Assembly (NCBI GenBank): GCA_903642325.1 | Contig: CAHJWM010000001.1 | Span: 244,748 to 308,747 of the forward strand | Origin: Myxococcales bacterium | Lineage (GTDB): Bacteria > Myxococcota_A > Polyangia > Polyangiales > Polyangiaceae | DNA length: 64,000 bases | Reading direction: 5' to 3' | Shown here: in pieces, positions 59,042 through 64,000 of the stretch | Position numbering within the stretch: position 1 is the stretch's first letter | Layout: each line of letters starts with the position of its first letter | Translations under genes and position numbers: made by a program | Notes under the pieces: generated by a model | Told to the model about the DNA's origin: nothing | Database searches by the model: none | The model's input: only the letters and a program-made list of their open reading frames with translations

Positions 59042-59629
59042 ATGAGCTTCATCAATTACATGGCCCGGGAGATCAACTGCAAGATCGTCTACTACGGGCC
59101 CGGGCTTTGCGGCAAAACGACGAACCTGCAGTACATTTACGAACGCACGAATCCAGATGCGAAAGGCAAAATGATAAGCCTCGCAACGGAGACCGAGCGC
59201 ACCTTGTTCTTCGACTTTCTACCGCTCTCACTTGGTGAAATCCGCGGCTTCAAGACTCGCTTTCACCTGTACACGGTGCCCGGGCAGGTATTTTACGACG
59301 CGAGCCGCAAGCTCATCCTGAAGGGAGTGGACGGCGTCATCTTCGTGGCCGACTCACAGATGGAGCGCCTGGAGGCCAATCAGGAAAGCGTGGAGAACTT
59401 GCGTACCAATTTGGCTGAACAGGGCTACTCGCTCGAGAAGATCCCGTACGTCGTTCAGTACAACAAGCGTGATCTACCGAACGTGATCTCGGTCGAGGAG
59501 CTGCGACCTTTGATCAACCCCATGAACGTGCCGGACTTCGAGGCCAACGCGCGAAGCGGTGTGGGCGTGTTCGATACGCTGAAGGCGGTTAGCAAATCGG
59601 TCTTGAACGAGCTCAAGCGCGGCGGCTGA
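59042..59629 (+). CDS. mglA: Ras-like polarity GTPase MglA
   Basis: A 195-residue small GTPase. The P-loop is G19-T27 (GPGLCGKTT); R53, T78 and Q82 ([10 protein letters not shown]), residues known to matter for GTP hydrolysis in Myxococcus MglA, are all conserved. NKRDLP is the guanine specificity motif. MglA-GTP marks the leading pole and drives gliding and type IV pilus motility in myxobacteria. It is cotranscribed with mglB. The reading extends directly to recX after 15 bases, so a three-gene transcript is likely. Confidence 0.96.
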   Translation: MSFINYMAREINCKIVYYGPGLCGKTTNLQYIYERTNPDAKGKMISLATETERTLFFDFLPLSLGEIRGFKTRFHLYTVPGQVFYDASRKLILKGVDGVIFVADSQMERLEANQESVENLRTNLAEQGYSLEKIPYVVQYNKRDLPNVISVEELRPLINPMNVPDFEANARSGVGVFDTLKAVSKSVLNELKRGG

Positions 59630-59644
59630 CGGACGGGGGAAGCC

Positions 59645-60220
59645 ATGCGGAAACCGCGCTCGGCCGAAGATAAAGCCAGAGCCAAGCGGCCCCCGAATGT
59701 GACGCGCGTCGGGCTCGAGGGTGCCGCATTGCGCTACCTGGAGCGATTCGATTGCTCGGTGGCACGCCTGAAAAAGGTGCTGACCGAGCGCATTCTCAAG
59801 GCGGCGCGGGCAGGGGTGGAAGAGGCGGCGTCAGCGCCCGCCATCGTGGCGCAGATCCTCGAGCGCTATCAGGAATCTGGGCTGTTGAATGATGCGCGGT
59901 TCGCAAAGAGCTTCGCAGAACGTCAGCGCGAGAGAGGCAGCTCGAGGCGGGTGATTGAGCAGAAGCTCCGCGCGCGCGGCATCGAAGCGGCCACCGTCGA
60001 ACAACTGTTGCCCCGCCATGAGTCAGCGGCGAGCGAGCTAGAGGCGGCGCAAGCGTTCGCTCGTCGTCGTCGTCTGGGGCCTCATCGCAAGCCGGAAACG
60101 CGGGAGGCCTACCGCCGCAAAGACCTGATGGCGATGGCACGCGCTGGGTTCGACTACGACACCGCGTCACGCGTGATCGGCGTCGGCAACTCGTCCCCCG
60201 CGCTGGACGACGAATTGTAG
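59645..60220 (+). CDS. recX: RecX-family regulatory protein
   Basis: A 191-residue protein of the RecX family, which binds and inhibits RecA filaments. Family blocks are ALRYLERFDCSVARLKKVLT, IVAQILERYQESGLLNDARF, FAKSFAERQRERGSSRRVIE, QKLRARGIEAATVEQLLP and the terminal AMARAGFDYDTASRVIGV. A basic N-terminal extension precedes the core. GGGGGA lies before the ATG. It is unusual beside mglBA rather than recA; recA is not in the window. It converges with a small minus-strand gene. Confidence 0.85.
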   Translation: MRKPRSAEDKARAKRPPNVTRVGLEGAALRYLERFDCSVARLKKVLTERILKAARAGVEEAASAPAIVAQILERYQESGLLNDARFAKSFAERQRERGSSRRVIEQKLRARGIEAATVEQLLPRHESAASELEAAQAFARRRRLGPHRKPETREAYRRKDLMAMARAGFDYDTASRVIGVGNSSPALDDEL

Positions 60221-60263
60221 GGCGGCGCCGCCGACCGCGGTCGGTTCGCTGCCGGGATGGGCC

Positions 60264-60374
60264 TTACTTCTTGAGTTGCTCGCGCCGGCCGCGATTTTTC
60301 GCTGCGGTCTTGGCGCGAAGCCGCTTCGAGCGTTTGCGGTCGAGCTTTCGGGGAGTCTTGGTCGTAATGTACAT
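60264..60374 (-). CDS. Very small basic protein, 36 residues
   Basis: A compact frame beginning MYITTKTPRKLDRKRSKRLR and ending RREQLKK, with more than half of its residues basic or polar and no hydrophobic core. Codon-position composition fits a coding frame, and the protein reads like a small nucleic-acid-binding or ribosome-associated peptide. It lies between recX and the PilZ gene, on the minus strand. No good ribosome binding site is visible (GGCCCC before the ATG). I do not recognise a family. Confidence 0.5.
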   Translation of the reverse strand: MYITTKTPRKLDRKRSKRLRAKTAAKNRGRREQLKK

Positions 60375-60449
60375 GGGGCCGGGCGTTTAAACCGAATCGG
60401 AAGACCGCGCAACTCCCGGGGGAGTATTGCGCGGGTCGCGGGCGGTATT

Positions 60450-60761
60450 TTATGCCTTCCTCGCCGTGAGCAGCTTCTCGATCAGCTGGGATGAATAGCT
60501 GTTCAGCTCTCTGAACACCACGCCCATCCCCGCCGGATCAGTCTCTACCCGCACGACGAGGCCGACGCCTTCGATCGTCTCGATGCCGTCCATCACCACC
60601 GTAAAGCGCAGATCGACTTCGGTGCCCACCGGCAAGGGCGTGCTCGTTTTCACGAACGCCCCCGTTCTAGAGATATTCGTAACGTACTCCTCCATGAACT
60701 GCGCGAAAGAGTCGAACTCCTTGTTTATGGTGACTCGCTCGTTCTCGCGTGCGTTGGTCAT
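60450..60761 (-). CDS. PilZ-domain protein
   Basis: A 103-residue PilZ protein. The c-di-GMP motif RxxxR is present at R5-R9 (ARENERVTI), and the second motif NxSxxG is in NISRTGAFVKT. The rest, LPVGTEVDLRFTVVMDGIET and GMGVVFRELNSYSSQLIEKL, fits the myxobacterial single-PilZ group. Such proteins are c-di-GMP receptors affecting motility or exopolysaccharide. It is 18 bases downstream of the RNase E/G gene on the same strand, so the two may be one transcript. Confidence 0.88.
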   Translation of the reverse strand: MTNARENERVTINKEFDSFAQFMEEYVTNISRTGAFVKTSTPLPVGTEVDLRFTVVMDGIETIEGVGLVVRVETDPAGMGVVFRELNSYSSQLIEKLLTARKA

Positions 60762-60779
60762 GGAGCCTCCCGTGGCCGA

Positions 60780-62975
60780 TTATTTGCCCTGCAGGTCGAA
60801 TTGTTCGATGTGATACTCGCGGCGCGGGTTGAACTCGATCCGGCGCATGTAGCGCTTTTCGGCTTCCACCACCGCGGCCTTTTCCTCGCCCTGCATCAAA
60901 TCGACCACCGCGGGGTGGGCGTTGACGAGCACCGAATAACCGGAAAGCGTCGATTTTTCGCGGCGAATTTGGCGCAAAATCTCGTAGGCGATCGTGGTTC
61001 GCGATTGGATCTGGCCCGTTCCGTCGCAGTAAAAGCACATCTCGTGCATCGTGCGGTTCAAGCTCTCGCGCGTGCGCTTGCGCGTCATCTCGAGCAACCC
61101 GAGCTCGCTGATGCGATTGATGGTCGTCTTGGCTTTATCCTTCGCGAGGAGTGCTTCCAGAGCGCGCCAGACCTTTTCCCGGTTGTTCGACACGTCCATG
61201 TCGATCAGATCCAAAATCACGAGGCCGCCAATGTTGCGGAAGCGTAACTGATACGCGATTTCTTCGACCGCCTCCAAGTTCGTTTTGAACGCCGTTTCTT
61301 CCAAATCTCGGCTGCCCTTTCCGACGTATCGCCCGGTATTTACGTCGATCGCGGTGAGGGCTTCGGCTTGGTCGATGATCAAATATCCGCCGCTGGGCAG
61401 CGGAACCTTGCGGCTCAAGGCTCGCGCAATCTCGTCTTCGATCCCGTAGGCGTCGAAAATGGGCTCGTCGCCGCTGTAGTACTGAATGTCTTTGACGCGC
61501 GTGGGCATGAACATCTCGACGAAGCGGACCAGTCGTAGGTACTGCTCCTTGTCGTCGATCACGATGCTCTCGATGTCGTCGGTGAATAGATCGCGGGCGG
61601 TCTTCAGCACCAGATCGAGCTCGGTGCACAATACGGCCGGCGCCTTGGCGCTCTCTTTCTTGTTCGAGACATCCTCCCAGAGCTTGACCAGGTACCCGAT
61701 GTCCGCTTTTAGCGATTTTTTGGTTAGGCCCTCGGCGACCGTCCGCACGATGATCCCGCCCGTCGGCGGCTTCATCGGCTCGACCACGTCACGCAAGCGC
61801 GCGCGTTCGCGCGCGGACCCGATGCGTTTCGAGACGCCGACGTGCTCGACCGTCGGCAAGTAAACGACATAACGACCAGGCAGCGACACGTGACTCGTGA
61901 CGCGGGCGCCCTTGGTGCCGATCGGCTCCTTGGAAATCTGGACGATCACTTGGTCGCCCTCTTTGACGACTTCGGTGATTGGGACCGAGCGCGACACGCG
62001 GCTCGTGGGTTTGGCGCTGCCGTTCGTGCTTGCGGCATTAGCAGGCCGTCGGTCGCGATTACCGCCAGTCGCGCGCCCGCTCCGCGCATTGCGGTCCTTG
62101 GCGCCGCGATCATTGCGCTCACGAACGCTCCGGCCCTCTGAGCGGCTTGGTTCCAAGCGTGGCTCGTGCGCGCCGACACCCGGCCGCGGCGGGGTCACGG
62201 CATTGGGGCGCGGAGAAGGGCTCACCGCTATCGGCGCGACTGCGGTTGCCCCAACGCTGGCGTCCACCCCTTCACGGCCCCCTCGGCGACGGCGGCGACG
62301 GCGGCGAGGACGGGCTGCGTCCTCCCCGGCCACCTCGCCAGCCGCGGCCGTCGCTGTGCCGCCGGCGACTGACTCGGCGGATTCGGGCTCATCATCCGAC
62401 ACGGGATCGGCGTGTGTCTCGGCGCCGAGCGCAACGGCTTCGGTCACCACCGCAGCTTCTACAAGGGTCTCGTCTTCCTCGGCGTCGTCGCTCTCCGCTT
62501 CGTCTTCCTCTTCCTCTTCCTCTTCCTCTTCCTCTTCCTCTTCCTCTTCCTCAGTGAGGTCGATGTCGGCGCCGGCAACAGGCTCGTCGGTCACGTCGTC
62601 GTCGTCCTCTTCTTCGTCTCCGCTCTCGTGCACGTCGCTGGCGGTTGCGCCCGCCTGAGCATGCCGCTTTCCGCCGTCTCCCTTGGAGAAGTGCTCGGCG
62701 TCCTCATGACGGCGCGAACCCGATAAATAAGCTTCGAAGTCGTCGGGACGAATCAGGTCTTCGACGTGCAGGAATGCGGCGCGCTCCATGCCTACGTCGA
62801 TGAACGCCGCCTGCATCCCCGGCAGCACGCGAGTTACGCGGCCGAGAACTATGTTTCCGACCGTGCCGCGGGCGGCGGCGCGTTCGATCTGAAGCTCGGC
62901 GATGATTCCCTCTTCAATGAGGGCGACTCGAGTTTCACGAATGTCACAATTGATGACGAGAGTATTTCGAGGCAT
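60780..62975 (-). CDS. rng: Ribonuclease E/G with a large charged insertion in the S1 domain
   Basis: A 731-residue RNase E/G family endonuclease. The S1 domain begins normally (NTLVINCDIRETRVALIEEG, GNIVLGRVTRVLPGMQAAFI, then DVGMERAAFLHVEDLI) but is interrupted at about residue 85. After roughly 245 residues of low complexity it resumes at KEGDQVIVQISKEPIGTKGA. The insert is acidic first (16 consecutive Glu at residues 142-157), then basic (RPRRRRRRRRGGR). The catalytic part is intact: YLIIDQAEALTAIDVNTGRY, VILDLIDMDVSNNREKVW, and the zinc link CFYCDGTGQI. It cleaves AU-rich single-stranded RNA in processing and decay. The start is ATG 62975. Confidence 0.93.
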   Translation of the reverse strand: MPRNTLVINCDIRETRVALIEEGIIAELQIERAAARGTVGNIVLGRVTRVLPGMQAAFIDVGMERAAFLHVEDLIRPDDFEAYLSGSRRHEDAEHFSKGDGGKRHAQAGATASDVHESGDEEEDDDDVTDEPVAGADIDLTEEEEEEEEEEEEEEEEDEAESDDAEEDETLVEAAVVTEAVALGAETHADPVSDDEPESAESVAGGTATAAAGEVAGEDAARPRRRRRRRRGGREGVDASVGATAVAPIAVSPSPRPNAVTPPRPGVGAHEPRLEPSRSEGRSVRERNDRGAKDRNARSGRATGGNRDRRPANAASTNGSAKPTSRVSRSVPITEVVKEGDQVIVQISKEPIGTKGARVTSHVSLPGRYVVYLPTVEHVGVSKRIGSARERARLRDVVEPMKPPTGGIIVRTVAEGLTKKSLKADIGYLVKLWEDVSNKKESAKAPAVLCTELDLVLKTARDLFTDDIESIVIDDKEQYLRLVRFVEMFMPTRVKDIQYYSGDEPIFDAYGIEDEIARALSRKVPLPSGGYLIIDQAEALTAIDVNTGRYVGKGSRDLEETAFKTNLEAVEEIAYQLRFRNIGGLVILDLIDMDVSNNREKVWRALEALLAKDKAKTTINRISELGLLEMTRKRTRESLNRTMHEMCFYCDGTGQIQSRTTIAYEILRQIRREKSTLSGYSVLVNAHPAVVDLMQGEEKAAVVEAEKRYMRRIEFNPRREYHIEQFDLQGK
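62505..62552. repeat. Hexamer microsatellite (TTCCTC)8 inside the RNase E/G gene
   Basis: Eight perfect copies of a six-base unit, 48 bases in all, coding for 16 Glu residues on the minus strand. Copy-number change keeps the frame and would only alter the length of the acidic run. Confidence 0.9.
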
Positions 62976-63612
62976 GGCTTCCGGGTGCCACGGCGCAAAA
63001 ACCCCAAATTTTGAGCGCGAACGCTAGGTAGACAATTCAACGCGGATGCGGGATGCGCCTCGGCTCGAAGAGCGGGGGCGCGCCGGACCGCGCAGCGAAT
63101 CGCAGCCGAGCGTCGCCTCGAACCGGAAGGACCGGTAGGGACGCTGAGCGGTGCGACAGTCGAGCTTGCGTGCGGGGGCAAGACACGGGGATTTCTGTGA
63201 GGGGCGGAAAAAGGGGAAAAAAGGTAATTTGCGGGTGGAGAAAATTTCCACCTCGAGTGACCCAAACGGGCCAGGCTCCCCGGGGGACGGTCACGGACCG
63301 GCGGGGCAGAGTCGCGCAAGCGACACGCTCAGGTCACCATGATGAGGGCGATCCGTCAAGGCCCGGTTGCGTTTGAAACGCCTAGAAAGGTGCTTGGCCG
63401 TGCGGCCGAGCGACGGCCGGCGGGACTTGATGCATGGCCGGGGGTCCGAGTGTCGAGCACCAGGACTCGGCGGTCACTTGGGTCGAACGCTCCGAGCTTC
63501 GGGAGCACAGAGAGCTCGTGGCCGGAACGGTCGACGGCCGCCCGGTCTTCCCTGACCTTCTGCGTCTCAACGGTCGACGTCTGCCCGGTCTTCCCTGAAA
63601 CTTCCACGTGTC
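62976..63612. other. Intergenic region between rng and the dehydratase gene
   Basis: 637 bases with no convincing gene; open frames here have skewed composition and match nothing I know. It holds an A/G-rich stretch at 63200-63225, a short inverted repeat GGTGGA/TCCACC at 63234-63252 and a 30-base direct repeat (listed separately). The divergent promoters of rng and the dehydratase probably lie here. Confidence 0.5.
63526..63598. repeat. 30-base direct repeat upstream of the dehydratase gene
   Basis: Copies at 63526-63555 and 63569-63598 are identical in 28 of 30 positions with a 43-base period; they begin AACGGTCGACG and end GGTCTTCCCTGA. The second copy ends 14 bases before the ATG at 63613, so it may be an operator or a small duplication. 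Confidence 0.75.
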
Positions 63613-63927
63613 ATGTCTCTCAGCGAGAAGCGCAGCGTCCATCGAGCGAAGAAGCTAGAGCCCGCGGGAATCGCCGCGTTGTTGTGCGAGGTTCCCGGTT
63701 ACGAGCTGGACGAGCACCATTCGGCGATCAGCAAGGTGTACCGCTTCTCGGATTTCTACGAGACGATCGCGTTCGTCAACGCTCTGGCCTACATCGCCAA
63801 TCAGGAGGATCACCACCCGGACCTCGCGATCAGCTACGCCACGTGCAAAGTGAGTTTTTCGACCCACCACGCCGACGGGCTCACCGAAAATGATTTCATT
63901 TGTGCCGCGCGCGTCAACGCGTTGTAA
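63613..63927 (+). CDS. 4a-hydroxytetrahydrobiopterin dehydratase (PCD/DCoH)
   Basis: A 104-residue pterin-4a-carbinolamine dehydratase. The family motif is HHPDLAISYATCKVSFSTHH, preceded by FYETIAFVNALAYIANQEDH and followed by LTENDFICAARVNAL. It removes water from the carbinolamine formed by aromatic amino acid hydroxylases, recycling tetrahydrobiopterin; some bacterial members serve molybdopterin or folate metabolism. No hydroxylase gene is in the window, but a divergent FolE lies about 48 kb upstream. The ATG at 63613 is the only good start and lies right after the direct repeats. Confidence 0.92.
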   Translation: MSLSEKRSVHRAKKLEPAGIAALLCEVPGYELDEHHSAISKVYRFSDFYETIAFVNALAYIANQEDHHPDLAISYATCKVSFSTHHADGLTENDFICAARVNAL

Positions 63928-64000
63928 ACGCTGCACGGAGCCCATCTTTATGGCCGCGCGGCCGCTGCTCAGGCGGCTGGGATTGTGAACGAGCAGAGTG

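Noticed and set aside
62849..63319. Minus-strand frame (156 residues) upstream of rng
   Set aside because: Extends antisense-like into the rng 5' end in a different frame, with skewed composition and no ribosome site.
63339..63893. A 184-residue frame overlapping the dehydratase gene
   Set aside because: It runs through the direct repeats and overlaps a well-supported PCD gene in another frame, with no recognisable domain.

Overview
The window is about 64 kb of GC-rich, densely coding chromosomal DNA. It most likely comes from a Myxococcota (myxobacterial, perhaps Polyangia-type) genome. The strongest markers are an adjacent mglB-mglA pair (roadblock GTPase activator and Ras-like polarity GTPase) nearly identical in motifs to Myxococcus, a small PilZ protein of the myxobacterial type, a receiver/DUF4388 regulator, and many lipoproteins, serpin-like and Cys-rich secreted proteins. 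I see no prophage, insertion sequence or CRISPR array. Most genes are chromosomal housekeeping genes, many in short operons with ATGA/GTGA/TTGA overlaps.

Layout. 1-4.8 kb (minus): a serpin-type lipoprotein gene with a frameshift, tRNA-Ser(UGA), the ribosome-rescue factor arfB, a small lipoprotein and a polytopic DUF2723-like membrane protein. 5-16 kb: aspS, a receiver-DUF4388 regulator, rimI, a lipoprotein, a metallophosphoesterase, rhomboid-cysS (minus), then DUF2203-folE-SDR. 16.3 kb: SRP RNA (minus). 16.5-25.5 kb: a tail-anchored coiled-coil protein, a PpiC lipoprotein with a KamA radical SAM enzyme, pyrH, and ccmF with two partner genes. 25.5-30.8 kb: an AT-rich intergenic region, then dnaN-recF-gyrB without dnaA. 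31-46.9 kb: an HTH protein, a Cys-rich lipoprotein, clpB, cinA, a SUMF1-like protein, ligA plus a lipoprotein, a CPBP protease, tlyA, a beta-barrel candidate, comEC, hpt and a Cys-rich remnant. 46.9-58.3 kb (minus): an SctQ/FliM-like gene, a lipoprotein, yggS and rarA in one operon, and upstream two giant TPR/DUF3857/transglutaminase-like proteins. 58.5-64 kb: mglBA-recX, a 36-residue basic protein, PilZ, an RNase E/G with a very large charged insertion, and a pterin carbinolamine dehydratase.

The best candidates for new biology are: the two overlapping giant transglutaminase-like genes, where the second has lost the catalytic triad; the SctQ-like gene with no secretion genes around it; the RNase E/G whose S1 domain is split by an acidic-then-basic low-complexity block built partly on a hexamer microsatellite; the frameshifted serpin lipoprotein with an intact inhibitory hinge; and the AT-rich region before dnaN. 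All functional assignments come from reading motifs by eye; no database search was run.
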